DNA of 64,000 nt from Leifsonia sp. Leaf336 (GTDB lineage: Bacteria > Actinomycetota > Actinomycetes > Actinomycetales > Microbacteriaceae). The DNA is taken from contig NZ_LMOZ01000002.1 of NCBI RefSeq assembly GCF_001423695.1, forward strand, positions 372,658-436,657, read 5' to 3'. Made by a program: the position numbers and the translations under genes. The notes under the pieces are model-generated. The model was given only the letters and a program-made list of their open reading frames with translations. It was not told where the DNA came from and ran no database searches. The first letter of the stretch is position 1. The number at the start of each line of letters is the position of its first letter. Positions 53,723 through 63,621 of the stretch are shown here, in pieces.

Positions 53723-56548
53723 GTGCCTGGCACGAAGAAGCTCGTCATCGTCGAGTCGCCGAACAAGGTGAAGTCCATCGCCCAGTACCTCGGCGACGGC
53801 TACGAGGTGATGGCATCCGTCGGACACATCCGCGACCTGATCGAGCCCAAGAATCTGCCTCCCGAGCTGAAGAAGGGGTCGCTCGGCAAGTTCTCCGTCG
53901 ACGTCGAGAACCAGTTCGCACCGTACTACGTGGTCTCCGACCAGAAGAAGAAGACGGTCGCCGACCTGAAGCGCGCGCTCAAGGACGCCGACGAGCTCCT
54001 GCTCGCGACGGATGAAGACCGCGAAGGAGAGGCCATCGCCTGGCACCTGGTCGAGGTCCTCAAGCCGAAGGTGCCGGTCAAGCGCATGGTGTTCCACGAG
54101 ATCACCAAGGAGGCGATCGAGAAGGCTCGTGACAACACGCGCGACATCGACACCGCCCTGGTCGACGCCCAGGAGACCCGCCGCATCCTCGACCGCCTCT
54201 ACGGCTACGAGGTCTCGCCTGTGCTGTGGCGCAAGGTCGGCCCTGGGCTGTCCGCCGGTCGCGTCCAGTCTGCGGCGACCCGCCTCGTCGTCGACCGCGA
54301 GCGCGAGCGCCTCGCCTTCGTCGCCGCGTCGTACTGGGGCCTCACCGCTCAGCTCGTTCCCGAAGAAGCCGCCGCTTTCGAGGCGCGCCTCGCCCGCCTG
54401 GACGGCGAGCGGGTGGCCACCGGGCGCGACTTCGACGATCACGGCCGGCTGACGTCGGGTGCGACCACGCTCGACGAGGCGTCCGCACAGGCGCTCGCCG
54501 ACGCTGTGCGCTCGGCGAGCACGGTGGTGACGGTCGCCAAGGTCGACTCCAAGCCGTACTCCCGCCGCCCCGCCGCCCCGTTCACCACCTCCACGATGCA
54601 GCAGGAGGCGGCGCGCAAGCTGCGCTTCTCCGCCCGGCAGACGATGAGCGTCGCCCAGACGCTCTACGAGAACGGCTACATCACCTATATGCGCACCGAC
54701 TCCGCGTCGCTGTCGCAGCAGGCGACGAACGCGGCACGCGCCCAGGCGGCCAAGCTGTACGGCGCCGAGACGGTGCCGGAGAAGCCGCGCGCCTACGCCT
54801 CCAAGAGCAAGAACGCGCAGGAGGCGCACGAGGCGATCCGGCCCGCCGGTGAGGTGTTCCGCACCCCGGCCGAGCTGGAGAAGTCGCTCCGCGGACCCGA
54901 GCTGCGGCTGTACGACCTCATCTGGAAGCGCACGGTCGCCTCGCAGATGGCCGACGCCAAGGGCCAGACGGCATCCGTCACCGTCGAGGCGAAGATCGCC
55001 GAGGGGGAACTCGACGGCACCGTCGCCGAGTTCACCGCCAGCGGGACCGTGATCACCTTCCGCGGCTTCCTCAACGCGTACGAAGAGGGCCGCGATGAGG
55101 AGCGGAACGCCGACGCGGGAGGCGACGCCAAGCTCCCGCCGCTGACGCCGGGCCAGGCGCTCGCCGTCGAGGACGTCGCCGCCGACGGTCACGAGACCAC
55201 ACCGCCGCCGCGCTACACCGAGGCCAGCCTGGTGAAGACCCTGGAGGAGCTCGGCATCGGGCGCCCCTCGACCTTCGCGAGCATCATCTCCACGATCATC
55301 GATCGCGGATACGTCACCCAGCGCGGTCAGGCGCTGGTCCCCAGCTGGGTCGCCTTCTCGGTCGTCCGTCTGCTGGAGGACTACTTCGCCGACCTGGTGC
55401 AGTACGACTTCACCGCAGAGATGGAGGACGACCTCGACCGCATCGCCGACGGCGAAGCCGAGCGGGTCGACTGGCTGAACAGCTTCTATTTCGGAAGCGA
55501 CAAGCACAAGGGCCTGCGCCGCGTCATCGACAACCTCGGCGAGATCGACGCGCGCAGCATCAATTCGATCGCGATCGACGAGGGCGTGACTCTGCGCATC
55601 GGCAAGTACGGCCCCTACCTGGAGGTCCACGAGGAGGGCGCTGCGGAGGACGCAACGCCTCGCCGGGTCAACCTGCCGCCGGAACTCGCCCCGGACGAGC
55701 TGACGCCGGCCAAGGCGAAGGAGCTCATCGAGGCGCCGGTGCAGACCGATCGCGTGCTGGGCTCCGACCCGGCGACCGGAAAGCTCGTCCTGGCCAAGGA
55801 CGGCCGGTTCGGTCCCTACGTGACCGAGGCCGACCCGGAGGAGGAGCCGGCGGTCGACCCGCAGACCGGCGAGGTAGCCGAGGTCAAGAAGACCGCCAAG
55901 AAGGCTGCGGCCAAGCCGCGCACGGCCTCCCTGTTCAAGTCGATGGACCTCTCCACGATCGATCTCGACACCGCGCTGCGTCTGCTCGACCTTCCGCGCA
56001 CCGTCGGGGCCGACCCGGAGAGCGGCGCCGAGATCCAGGCCGCGAACGGCCGGTACGGTCCTTACCTCAAGAAGGGCACCGACACGCGGTCGCTCCCGAG
56101 CGAGGACGACATCTTCGGAATCGACCTCGCCGGCGCGCTCGAACTCTTCGCGCAGCCGAAGTACGGCAACCGCCGCGCCTCCAGCGCTCTCAAGGAGTTC
56201 GAAGCCGATCCGGTCAGCGGCAAGCCGATCAAGATCAAGGACGGCCGATTCGGCGCCTACGTGACCGACGGCGAGACCAACGCCACCATCCCGCGCGGCG
56301 AGACGGTGGACGAGGTCGACTTCGCACGTGCGGTGCAGCTGCTGGCGGACAAGCGGGCCAAGGGTCCGGCCAAGAAGCCGGCGGCGAAGCGCACCACCAC
56401 GCGCTCGACGGCCTCCAAGACCACCGCGGCGAAGACCACGACAGCAAAGACCACGGCAGCGAAGACCACGGCGGCGAAGACGACGAAAGCCGCGGCGAAG
56501 CCCAAGACGACATCGACGCGCTCCGCCGCGAAGAAGACCGCCGAGTGA
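53723..56548 (+). CDS. topA: DNA topoisomerase I
   Basis: Type IA enzyme that relaxes negative supercoils. 941 residues: Toprim domain with LVIVESPNKVKSIAQYLGDG and the metal triad DEDREGEAIAWHL, the catalytic Tyr near 322 in NGYITYMRTDSASL, FTTSTMQQEAARKL and ARPAGEVF-like HEAIRPAGEVF, and EELGIGRPSTFASIISTI. The C-terminal half has topoisomerase repeat modules (KYGPYLEV, DGRFGPYVTE, NGRYGPYLKK, DGRFGAYVTD) and ends in a Lys/Thr/Ala repeat tail of about 60 residues typical of actinobacteria, which binds DNA. GTG start with AAGAGGAG upstream. Overlaps tmk by GTGA. Confidence 0.96.
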   Translation: MPGTKKLVIVESPNKVKSIAQYLGDGYEVMASVGHIRDLIEPKNLPPELKKGSLGKFSVDVENQFAPYYVVSDQKKKTVADLKRALKDADELLLATDEDREGEAIAWHLVEVLKPKVPVKRMVFHEITKEAIEKARDNTRDIDTALVDAQETRRILDRLYGYEVSPVLWRKVGPGLSAGRVQSAATRLVVDRERERLAFVAASYWGLTAQLVPEEAAAFEARLARLDGERVATGRDFDDHGRLTSGATTLDEASAQALADAVRSASTVVTVAKVDSKPYSRRPAAPFTTSTMQQEAARKLRFSARQTMSVAQTLYENGYITYMRTDSASLSQQATNAARAQAAKLYGAETVPEKPRAYASKSKNAQEAHEAIRPAGEVFRTPAELEKSLRGPELRLYDLIWKRTVASQMADAKGQTASVTVEAKIAEGELDGTVAEFTASGTVITFRGFLNAYEEGRDEERNADAGGDAKLPPLTPGQALAVEDVAADGHETTPPPRYTEASLVKTLEELGIGRPSTFASIISTIIDRGYVTQRGQALVPSWVAFSVVRLLEDYFADLVQYDFTAEMEDDLDRIADGEAERVDWLNSFYFGSDKHKGLRRVIDNLGEIDARSINSIAIDEGVTLRIGKYGPYLEVHEEGAAEDATPRRVNLPPELAPDELTPAKAKELIEAPVQTDRVLGSDPATGKLVLAKDGRFGPYVTEADPEEEPAVDPQTGEVAEVKKTAKKAAAKPRTASLFKSMDLSTIDLDTALRLLDLPRTVGADPESGAEIQAANGRYGPYLKKGTDTRSLPSEDDIFGIDLAGALELFAQPKYGNRRASSALKEFEADPVSGKPIKIKDGRFGAYVTDGETNATIPRGETVDEVDFARAVQLLADKRAKGPAKKPAAKRTTTRSTASKTTAAKTTTAKTTAAKTTAAKTTKAAAKPKTTSTRSAAKKTAE

Positions 56549-57177
56549 GCGAGGAGACACGGCCCGGTCTGTTCATCACGCTCGAGGGCGGCGACGGTGT
56601 CGGCAAGTCGACCCAGGCCGCGCTGCTCGAGCAGTGGCTGAGCGGCCGCGGGCGCACGGTCGTGCGCACGCGCGAGCCGGGCGGCACTCCCGCGGGGGTG
56701 GAGATCCGCGAGATCGTCCTGCACCACCGCGGCGACATCGCCCCCCGAGCGGAGGCGCTGCTCTATGCCGCCGACCGCGCCCACCACGTCGCGACCGTCG
56801 TGCGTCCCGCGCTGGCACGCGGCGAGGTGGTGCTGCAGGACCGCTATATCGACTCCTCGGTCGCCTACCAGGGCGCCGGCCGGGTCCTCGACGCCGACCA
56901 GGTGCGCGACGTGTCGCTGTGGGCGGCGGAGGGCCTCCTTCCCGACCTGACGATCCTGCTCGACCTCGATGAGACGTCAGCGCGCGCCCGGCTCGACACC
57001 TCGCGCACCCGCTACGACCGGCTCGAGGCCGAGCGGTCCGACTTCCACGCCCGCGTGCGCGCCGCCTACCTCGCCCTCGCCGAGGCAGAACCCGAGCGGT
57101 TCCTGGTCGTCGACGCGTCGCAACCGGTGGACGACATCGCGGCGGACATCCGCCGCCGCCTCGAAGGCCGGGTCTGA
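56545..57177 (+). CDS. tmk: Thymidylate kinase
   Basis: Phosphorylates dTMP to dTDP. 210 residues: P-loop TLEGGDGVGKSTQAALLE at 13-30, the DR-x substrate site TREPGGTPAGVEIRE, QDRYIDSSVAYQGAGR and the LID region LDTSRTRYDRLEAERSDFH. It completes the salvage route with tdk at 29704. The GTG start overlaps topA by four bases; holB follows after 77 bases, the usual topA-tmk-holB order of actinobacteria. Confidence 0.95.
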   Translation: MSEETRPGLFITLEGGDGVGKSTQAALLEQWLSGRGRTVVRTREPGGTPAGVEIREIVLHHRGDIAPRAEALLYAADRAHHVATVVRPALARGEVVLQDRYIDSSVAYQGAGRVLDADQVRDVSLWAAEGLLPDLTILLDLDETSARARLDTSRTRYDRLEAERSDFHARVRAAYLALAEAEPERFLVVDASQPVDDIAADIRRRLEGRV

Positions 57178-57254
57178 CCCCGGCGTCCGCGGCCCCGGGC
57201 GCCCAGGCCGCCGCCGCCGACGAGCTGTCCGCCGTGCCCGCTAGCCTGGAGCAC

Positions 57255-58445
57255 ATGGCGGTGTGGGACGACCTGACGGGTCAGGACGAGGCGATCGCCG
57301 TCGTGCGCGCCGCCGCCGAGTCGGCGACCGTCTCCGGTCCGGCTGCCGCCGCCGCGCGCGGCATGACGCACTCCTGGCTCATCACGGGTCCTCCCGGTTC
57401 GGGCCGGTCGAACCTCGCCTATGCCTTCGCGACCGCACTGCTCAGCCCGGGAACGCCGGACGGTGACCGCGCGACCCAGCGTCAGGTGGAGGCGCGCACG
57501 CACCCCGATCTCGCCGTGCTCAGCACCGAACGCGTCATCATCTCGATCGAAGAGGTGCGATCCCTCGTCTCCAGCTCCCAGTTCGCGCCGTCGGTCGGCC
57601 GGTACCGGGTGATGATCATCGAAGACGCCGACCGGATGACGGAGCGCACCTCCAACGTCCTCCTGAAGGCCCTCGAGGAGCCGCCGGAGCGCACGGTGTG
57701 GATCCTGTGCGCCCCCAGCGACGCCGATCTGCTGCCGACCATCCGCTCCCGCGTGCGCACCGTGCGGCTCAAGGTCCCCGGGGTCGCCGACGTGGCACAG
57801 CTGATCGAGCGCCGCGACGGAGTCGACCGCGCGGTCGCCGAGCGCGCTGCCCGGCACGCGCAGAGCCACATCGGGATGGCGCATCGCCTCGCGACGAACG
57901 AGGAGGCCCGTCGCCGGCGCGATCAGACCCTCGAACTCGCCCTGGGCATCCGCTCGGTCTCCGACGCCGTGCAGGCCGCGGCGACGCTGCTGGAGGTCGC
58001 CGGCGCCGACGCGAAGGCGATCACGGAGGAGCGCGACGCCGAGGAGCGCGAGCACGCCCTCCGTTCGCTGGGTATCGAGCCCGGAGGCGCCATCCCGCCG
58101 GCACTCCGCGGCCAGCTCCGGCAGCTGGAGGAGGACCAGAAGCGCCGGGCGACCCGCAGCCTGCGCGACGGGATCGACCGCATCCTCACCGACCTGCTCT
58201 CCCTGTACCGCGACGTGATGATGCTGCAGCTCGGCAGCGACAGCGAGCTCGTGAACATCGAGCTGGAGGGGCGGCTGTCCGCTCTCAGCGCGCACACGAC
58301 TCCTGCCGCTACGCTCGCCGCGATGGATGCCATCGCGACCGCCCGTGAGCGGATCGACGGCAACGTCGCACCCGCCCTGGCCCTGGAGGCCATGCTCATC
58401 ACCATTCTTCGCGGCGGCGCCGCGCGAAAGGGGACCGACCTGTGA
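57255..58445 (+). CDS. holB: DNA polymerase III subunit delta'
   Basis: Clamp-loader subunit, 396 residues. AAA+ module with ITGPPGSGRSNLAYAFATAL, where the Walker A Lys is Arg (GPPGSGRS), as expected for a non-ATPase delta' subunit; then IISIEEVRSLVSSSQFAPS, VMIIEDADRMTERTSNVLL, KALEEPPERTVWILCAPS and the SRVRTVRLKVPGV region with the arginine-finger Ser-Arg-Val/Cys position. The C-terminal collar occupies about 220-390. ATG 57255 has GGAG upstream. It works with DnaX encoded at 16245. Overlaps the peptidase by GTGA. Confidence 0.93.
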   Translation: MAVWDDLTGQDEAIAVVRAAAESATVSGPAAAAARGMTHSWLITGPPGSGRSNLAYAFATALLSPGTPDGDRATQRQVEARTHPDLAVLSTERVIISIEEVRSLVSSSQFAPSVGRYRVMIIEDADRMTERTSNVLLKALEEPPERTVWILCAPSDADLLPTIRSRVRTVRLKVPGVADVAQLIERRDGVDRAVAERAARHAQSHIGMAHRLATNEEARRRRDQTLELALGIRSVSDAVQAAATLLEVAGADAKAITEERDAEEREHALRSLGIEPGGAIPPALRGQLRQLEEDQKRRATRSLRDGIDRILTDLLSLYRDVMMLQLGSDSELVNIELEGRLSALSAHTTPAATLAAMDAIATARERIDGNVAPALALEAMLITILRGGAARKGTDL

Positions 58446-59998
58446 CCACCCGACTGAGCCGTCCGGCTCGCCGGCGGGCCGCTCGCACCGTCTTCGTCGC
58501 GATCGTGGCGGTGGCCGCCCTGACGCTGACCGGTTGCGTCACGTGGTTCCTGCCCGCGAAGACGTCCAGCACCTCCACTCCGGTGTCCGAGAAGGTCGCC
58601 GCCGCGCTCACTCCCTTCTACTCCCAGAAGCTCGTGTGGAACGAGTGCGCGCAGGGCAAACAGTGCGCCACCGCCAACGCGCCGCTCGACTGGAACGACC
58701 CCTCGGCCGGCGAGGTCAAGCTGGCCCTCATCCGTCAGCAGGCCACGGGCAGCAAGCAGGGGTCGCTGCTGGTGAACCCCGGGGGCCCGGGAGGCTCGGG
58801 CTACGACTTCGTCAAGGACTCGGTGAACTACGCCACCGACAAGACACTCCAGAGCCATTTCGACGTCGTCGGATTCGACCCCCGCGGAGTCGGCCGCTCG
58901 ACGGCCGTGAAGTGCTACGACGCCGCACAGATGGACGACTACCTCTACGGCATCACGCCCGGTCAGCGCGGCTCCGACGCGTGGATCGCGAGCAACGTCA
59001 CGCAGTCGAAGGACTTCGGCTCCGCGTGCGCGAAGAACACCGGGGCCCTGCTCGACCACGTCGACACGGTGAGCGCCGCGCGCGACCTCGACCTCCTGCG
59101 CGCCGTGCTCGGCGACAAGAAGCTCAACTACCTCGGCTACTCCTACGGCACCTATCTGGGCGCCGTGTACGCCGGCCTGTATCCGGACAAGACCGGTCGG
59201 CTGGTGCTCGACGGTGCACTCGACCCGGCAGCCAGCAACTTCGACGTCACCAAAGTGCAGGCCGAGGGCTTCGAGAGCGCACTGCGCGCCTACCTCAAGA
59301 ACTGCCTCACCCAGAAAGACTGCCCGTTCAGCGGCACGGTCGACGACGGCATGACGACCATCTCGCAGCTGCTCGCCGCTGTGGAGGCCAGCCCCATCCG
59401 CAACTCCGACGGCCGCGAGCTGGGGGCGAACACGCTGGTCACGGCGATCATCTACCCGCTGTACGACGCGACTGCCTGGTCGTACCTGAGCAGCATGTTC
59501 GCCGACGTGATGAAGGGCAGCGCGCGGATCGCGTTCACCCTCGCGGACGGCTACAACAGCCGAAACAGCGACGGCACGTACAGCGACAACTCCACCGAAG
59601 CGTTCATGGCGATCAACTGCCTCGACTACAGCTACGACGACGACCCGGCGACGATGCGCGCGCAGGCGCAGGAGCTCGCCAAGGCCGCGCCCGTGATCGG
59701 GCCCTACATGGCCTACGGCGACATCGGCTGCGCCAACTGGCCGTACAAGACGACGGTGCAGCGGGGGCCGATCTCCGCGGCCGGATCCGCGCCCATCCTC
59801 GTCGTGGGCACCACCAACGACCCGGCGACGCCGTACGTGTGGGCGAAGAACATGGCATCGGAGCTCGAAAACGGCCACCTCCTCACCTACAAGGGCGAGG
59901 GGCACACCGCATACAACAAGTCCAACTCGTGCGTGAACGGCGCTGTCGACTCGTTCCTGGTCGATGGCACCATCCCACCGAAGGGCAAGACCTGCTGA
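58442..59998 (+). CDS. Alpha/beta-hydrolase lipoprotein, tripeptidyl aminopeptidase type
   Basis: 518 residues. Lipoprotein signal with lipobox LTGC, Cys32. Alpha/beta-hydrolase fold: oxyanion region LVNPGGPGGSGYDFV, DVVGFDPRGVGRSTAV, the nucleophile near 233 in YLGYSYGTYLGAVYAGLYP, LVLDGALDPAASN and, at the end, PILVVGTTNDPATPYVWAK (acid) and GEGHTAYNKSNSC (His). This layout is that of the secreted tripeptidyl aminopeptidases of actinobacteria (TAP C-terminal domain), which remove tripeptides from protein N-termini. It is likely tethered outside the membrane. Encoded last in the topA-tmk-holB run. Confidence 0.9.
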   Translation: MTTRLSRPARRRAARTVFVAIVAVAALTLTGCVTWFLPAKTSSTSTPVSEKVAAALTPFYSQKLVWNECAQGKQCATANAPLDWNDPSAGEVKLALIRQQATGSKQGSLLVNPGGPGGSGYDFVKDSVNYATDKTLQSHFDVVGFDPRGVGRSTAVKCYDAAQMDDYLYGITPGQRGSDAWIASNVTQSKDFGSACAKNTGALLDHVDTVSAARDLDLLRAVLGDKKLNYLGYSYGTYLGAVYAGLYPDKTGRLVLDGALDPAASNFDVTKVQAEGFESALRAYLKNCLTQKDCPFSGTVDDGMTTISQLLAAVEASPIRNSDGRELGANTLVTAIIYPLYDATAWSYLSSMFADVMKGSARIAFTLADGYNSRNSDGTYSDNSTEAFMAINCLDYSYDDDPATMRAQAQELAKAAPVIGPYMAYGDIGCANWPYKTTVQRGPISAAGSAPILVVGTTNDPATPYVWAKNMASELENGHLLTYKGEGHTAYNKSNSCVNGAVDSFLVDGTIPPKGKTC

Positions 59999-60025
59999 GT
60001 CGGACCCACGCCCCCGCGTGAGTGG

Positions 60026-60060
60026 TGCAATTTTGCAGACGGTGAAATAATCGACTCGTG
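60026..60060 (+). promoter_or_regulatory. Operator and leaderless promoter of the tetR gene
   Basis: TGCAATTTTGCA (60026-60037) has perfect inverted arms TGCAA/TTGCA around TT. AATAAT (60046-60051) is followed by six bases and the GTG at 60058, with no ribosome-binding sequence. The palindrome lies where a -35 would be, so autorepression is plausible. Confidence 0.5.
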
Positions 60061-60753
60061 ACTGTGGTGACCGGGACGACGGACGGCGAGCTGGGCCTCC
60101 GTGAGCGCAAGCGCATCGCGACCAGGCGTGCCATCCAGCTGGCGGCGTTGGAGCTCGCGAGCGAGCGCGGGTTCGACAAGGTGACGGTCGACGAGATCAG
60201 CCATGCCGCCAACGTGTCGCCGCGCACGTTCTTCAACTACTTCCCGTCCAAAGAGTCGGCGATCATCGGCGAGCTCCCCGAACTGCCCGACGAGGAGAGC
60301 ATCGAAGAGTTCATCGATGCCGGGCCGGCCGAGCCCATCCTCGACGGCATGGGCAAACTGCTCATCGCTGCGATCGAGACAGGCGACCTCGACGGCGACC
60401 TGGGTGGCGGCCTCCCCGCCGAGACCGCGGCCAGCGCGCAAGAGCTGCACGTGCTGCGCCGCTCGCTGCTGAAGGACAACCCCGAGCTGTTCGCGCAGCG
60501 GATGGCGAGCATGCACAAGTTCGAGGACGCCCTGAGCGCCGTCGTGCAGCGCCGCCTCGCGCACGACGACCCGCAGCTCGCGGAGGACGAGGAGGCGTTG
60601 CATCAGCGCGCGCGTCTCGTCACCTACGTCGCGTTCGCGGGGATGCGGCACGCGTGGTCGTGCTGGGCCGACCACGGCGGCGTCGAGCCCCTCGCCGAAC
60701 GGCTCCGCAGCTCGTTCGCCCAGCTGCAGGCGCTCGGCGCGCAGCAGGTCTGA
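60058..60753 (+). CDS. TetR-family transcriptional regulator
   Basis: 231 residues. TetR N-terminal domain (about 14-62): RKRIATRRAIQLAALELASE, FDKVTVDEISHAANVSPRTF and FFNYFPSKESAI, the classical helix-turn-helix; the C-terminal ligand domain is Asp/Glu-rich and divergent. GTG start six bases after AATAAT fits a leaderless message. A 12-base palindrome directly upstream is the likely operator. No export or enzyme gene lies beside it, so its target set is not obvious; tRNA-Thr follows. Confidence 0.9.
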   Translation: MTVVTGTTDGELGLRERKRIATRRAIQLAALELASERGFDKVTVDEISHAANVSPRTFFNYFPSKESAIIGELPELPDEESIEEFIDAGPAEPILDGMGKLLIAAIETGDLDGDLGGGLPAETAASAQELHVLRRSLLKDNPELFAQRMASMHKFEDALSAVVQRRLAHDDPQLAEDEEALHQRARLVTYVAFAGMRHAWSCWADHGGVEPLAERLRSSFAQLQALGAQQV

Positions 60754-60841
60754 GCGACGGAGGCCACGGCCGCGCATGGTCGAGAGCACCCTCCCGAATC
60801 GGGTAAGCTATCTGACTGTGCCCGGGCGCGAGTCCGGCCAC

Positions 60842-60917
60842 GCCGCCCTAGCTCAGTCGGCAGAGCATCTCACTCGTAATGAGAAGGTCAAGGGTTCGAT
60901 TCCCTTGGGCGGCTCCA
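60842..60917 (+). tRNA. thrT: tRNA-Thr (CGT)
   Basis: 76 bases with encoded CCA: acceptor GCCGCCC/GGGCGGC (60842-60848 with 60907-60913), discriminator T at 60914, CCA 60915-60917. D-arm GCTCAGTCGGCAGAGC, anticodon stem TCTCA/TGAGA with loop CTCGTAA, anticodon CGT, and T-loop GGTTCGATTCC. A TAAGCT hexamer 33 bases upstream (60804-60809) may be its -10. The symbol is only a conventional suggestion. Confidence 0.95.
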
Positions 60918-61002
60918 TCTGATCGACTTCTCCGTCTTCCTCGAGTCGTCGTCCCTCCATCTAAGACCCGACGGTTTTCGTGCACCCTCCGCCCATGCGG
61001 CG

Positions 61003-61008
61003 TAGACT
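61003..61008 (+). promoter_or_regulatory. -10 element of the secreted PKD gene
   Basis: TAGACT lies 41 bases before ATG 61050, giving a start near 61015 and a leader of about 35 bases. The same hexamer is used by the SRP RNA. No clear -35. Confidence 0.45.
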
Positions 61009-61049
61009 GGCCCCGATCTGAGGATTATTCAGTTTGGCCGGGGGCTGTC

Positions 61050-63608
61050 ATGGACACAACGACGAAGTCCGGCCGGGCGCGTGTGCTCGGCATGTTCACC
61101 GCGGTGGCTAGTGCGCTGCTGCTGATCGGGGGAGGGCTGAGCATCGGCGGCGCCGCATCCGCCGACACCAGGCCGGTCGACCCGACCAATCCTGCGACGC
61201 CTCCGACCGTCGACGGCAGCGTGCTGCCCACCACCCAGATGGACGGCGTCGCCTGGGCTCAGACAGTCGTCGGAAACACCGTCTACGTCGCCGGGAAGTT
61301 CACGGCTGCGCGCCCGTCGGGATCGCCCGCGGGGTCGAACACGACGCCGCGCAGCAACTTCCTCGCCTATGACGTCACCACGGGCGTCCTCAAGACCACC
61401 ATCAACGTCCCGCTGAACGCACAGGCGCTCGCCGTCGCCGCATCGCCGGACGGCTCGCGCGTCTACCTCGCGGGCGACTTCACCACCGCCGGAGGCGCTA
61501 CCTACTACCGGATCGTGGCCATCAGCACGGCGACCGGGCAGATCATCAGTTCGTTCCGTCCGGCGATGGCGAGCCAGGTGCGTGCGATCGCCGCCACGAA
61601 CACCGCCCTCTACGCGGGCGGCACTTTCACCAGCGTCAACGGCATCGCCACCGGCTACATCGCGAAGATCGACGCGTCGAACGGCTCGCTGGTCACGTCG
61701 TGGAAGGCCTCGGCCGACTACGTCGTGGACGCTCTCGCGGTCAGTCCCGACGGCAGCCGGGTCTACGCGGGAGGCCGCTTCCAGAAGATGGACGGTGCGG
61801 CCAACTACGGGCTCGCGATGGTCGACGGCACCTCCGGCGCCGTCCTGCCGTTCCCGACCAACACGATCGTGCGCGACGCCGGGGTCAACGCGGGCATCAC
61901 CGCGCTGGCCGCCACCTCCGACCGGGTCTACGGCTCGGGTTACGTGTTCGGCTCCGGCGGAAACTTCGAGGGCGCATTCTCGTCCGACGCCGTCACCGGA
62001 GCCCTGGTCTGGATGGAGGACTGCCACGGCGACACGTACACCGTCATGCCGATCGGCAACGTCCTCTACGCGGCCGGGCATGCGCACATGTGCAGCAACG
62101 TCGGCGGGTTCCCCGAGACGAATCCGCGCACCTATCACCACACCCTGGCGTTCTCGAAAGCCCGGACGGGCACCCTGACGAACGATGGCAACAGGTCGTA
62201 CGCGAACTTCAGGGGCCAGCCGTCGCCGAGCCCGCTGACGTGGTACCCCGACTTCTCGACGGGCACCTACACCGGCCAGGGACAAGCGGTCTGGAGCCTT
62301 TCGGGCAACACGAACTACGTGGTCGCCGGAGGCGAGTTCCCGACGGTGAACGGCAAGGCGCAGTACGGGCTCACCCGGTTCGCGACGGACAGCGTCTCGC
62401 GCAGCACGATGGGGCCGAACAACAACACGGCGCTCACGCCGACGGCCAGCTCGTCGACGTCCGGGCAGGCGAGGATCGCCTGGACCTCCACGTACGACAT
62501 GGACAACTATCAGCTGACCTACGCGCTCTCGCGTGACGGCAACACGGCGAACCCGGTCTACACGACGACCAAGGGGAACAACTTCTGGAACACCTCCGCG
62601 ATGAGCTTCACCGAGTCCGGCCTGACGCCGGGGAGCGCGCACACCTACACGCTCACGGTCACCGACCCGGACGGCAACCAGATCGCCCGTAGCGGCAACC
62701 AGGTCGTGATCGCGGGCGGAGGCACGAACCCGCCGCCAGTCGCGTCGTTCACTGTCGGGCAGAACGGGCTGACGATCAGCGTCGACGGCACGGCCTCCAG
62801 CGACCCGAACGGCACGATCGCGTCGTACGCGTGGAACTTCGGCGACGGCAGCACCGCGACCGGCTCGACGGCGAGCCACGCCTACGCGGCAGCCGGCACG
62901 TACACCGTGACCCTGACGGTGACCGACAACCAAGGCGCGACGAACTCGACCTCGAAATCCGTGACGGTCACGGCGAACTCCGGCAACACCATCGCTCAGG
63001 ACACCTTCCAGAGGACCGTCAGCGGAGGCTGGGGCAGCGCGCAGACCGGAGGCGCGTGGACGGGCTCGGGGAGCGCGACGCAGTACTCGGTGAGCAGCGG
63101 GACGGGCAACATCGCCGACGCGGCAGGCACGACCGCGACCGAGCTGCTCAAGTCGGTCTCGTCGACCCGCACCGACACGACGGTCACCCTCACGACCGAC
63201 ATCGCGCCGAGCGGAGGCGGGGCCTTCGTCTCGGCGATCGGCCGGCAGGTCGGCTCGGTGGCCTACGAGGGGCGGGCCTGGATCAGCGCGAGCGGCGCAG
63301 TGCAGGTACAGCTGCTGCAGAGCGGCACGACCATCCAGTCGGCAGTCGTCAGCGGCGTGACCTACACGCCCGGGATGCAGCTGACCCTGCGGGTGCAGGT
63401 CTTCGGCACCTCCCCGACGACGATCCAGGCGAAGCTCTGGCCGGCCACGCAGGCCCAGCCCACGAACTGGCAGGTCAGCGCCACCGACTCCACCGCCGCG
63501 CTGCAGGCAGCGGGCAACGTGGGGCTGAAAGCGTACCTGTCGGGCACGGCCAGCCCGTCGCCCGTCACCGTCAAGTTCGCGAACTACGGGGTGGTCGCCG
63601 TTCCGTGA
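61050..63608 (+). CDS. Secreted beta-propeller protein with FN3-like and PKD domains
   Basis: 852 residues. Sec signal peptide (about 1-38, ending GGAASA), then an N-terminal beta-propeller of repeated strands (about 55-440) with recurring VYVAGKFTA, VYLAGDFTT, LYAGGTFTS and VYAGGRFQKMDG. A fibronectin-III-like domain (about 455-550), a PKD domain (about 563-645, YAWNFGDGSTATGS and SHAYAAAGTYTVTLTV) and a C-terminal jelly-roll-like domain (about 650-852, DTFQRTVSGGWGSAQTGGAW) follow. PKD and propeller modules mediate protein or carbohydrate contacts on the cell surface. No anchor motif is seen. GGGGGC precedes the ATG. A convergent, partly visible secreted-type gene follows. Confidence 0.85.
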   Translation: MDTTTKSGRARVLGMFTAVASALLLIGGGLSIGGAASADTRPVDPTNPATPPTVDGSVLPTTQMDGVAWAQTVVGNTVYVAGKFTAARPSGSPAGSNTTPRSNFLAYDVTTGVLKTTINVPLNAQALAVAASPDGSRVYLAGDFTTAGGATYYRIVAISTATGQIISSFRPAMASQVRAIAATNTALYAGGTFTSVNGIATGYIAKIDASNGSLVTSWKASADYVVDALAVSPDGSRVYAGGRFQKMDGAANYGLAMVDGTSGAVLPFPTNTIVRDAGVNAGITALAATSDRVYGSGYVFGSGGNFEGAFSSDAVTGALVWMEDCHGDTYTVMPIGNVLYAAGHAHMCSNVGGFPETNPRTYHHTLAFSKARTGTLTNDGNRSYANFRGQPSPSPLTWYPDFSTGTYTGQGQAVWSLSGNTNYVVAGGEFPTVNGKAQYGLTRFATDSVSRSTMGPNNNTALTPTASSSTSGQARIAWTSTYDMDNYQLTYALSRDGNTANPVYTTTKGNNFWNTSAMSFTESGLTPGSAHTYTLTVTDPDGNQIARSGNQVVIAGGGTNPPPVASFTVGQNGLTISVDGTASSDPNGTIASYAWNFGDGSTATGSTASHAYAAAGTYTVTLTVTDNQGATNSTSKSVTVTANSGNTIAQDTFQRTVSGGWGSAQTGGAWTGSGSATQYSVSSGTGNIADAAGTTATELLKSVSSTRTDTTVTLTTDIAPSGGGAFVSAIGRQVGSVAYEGRAWISASGAVQVQLLQSGTTIQSAVVSGVTYTPGMQLTLRVQVFGTSPTTIQAKLWPATQAQPTNWQVSATDSTAALQAAGNVGLKAYLSGTASPSPVTVKFANYGVVAVP

Positions 63609-63621
63609 TCGGGAGGCCGGG

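Noticed and set aside
53705-56560. 951-codon open frame antisense to topA
   Set aside because: Leucine/arginine-rich shadow of topA with no motif; topA itself has every catalytic motif.
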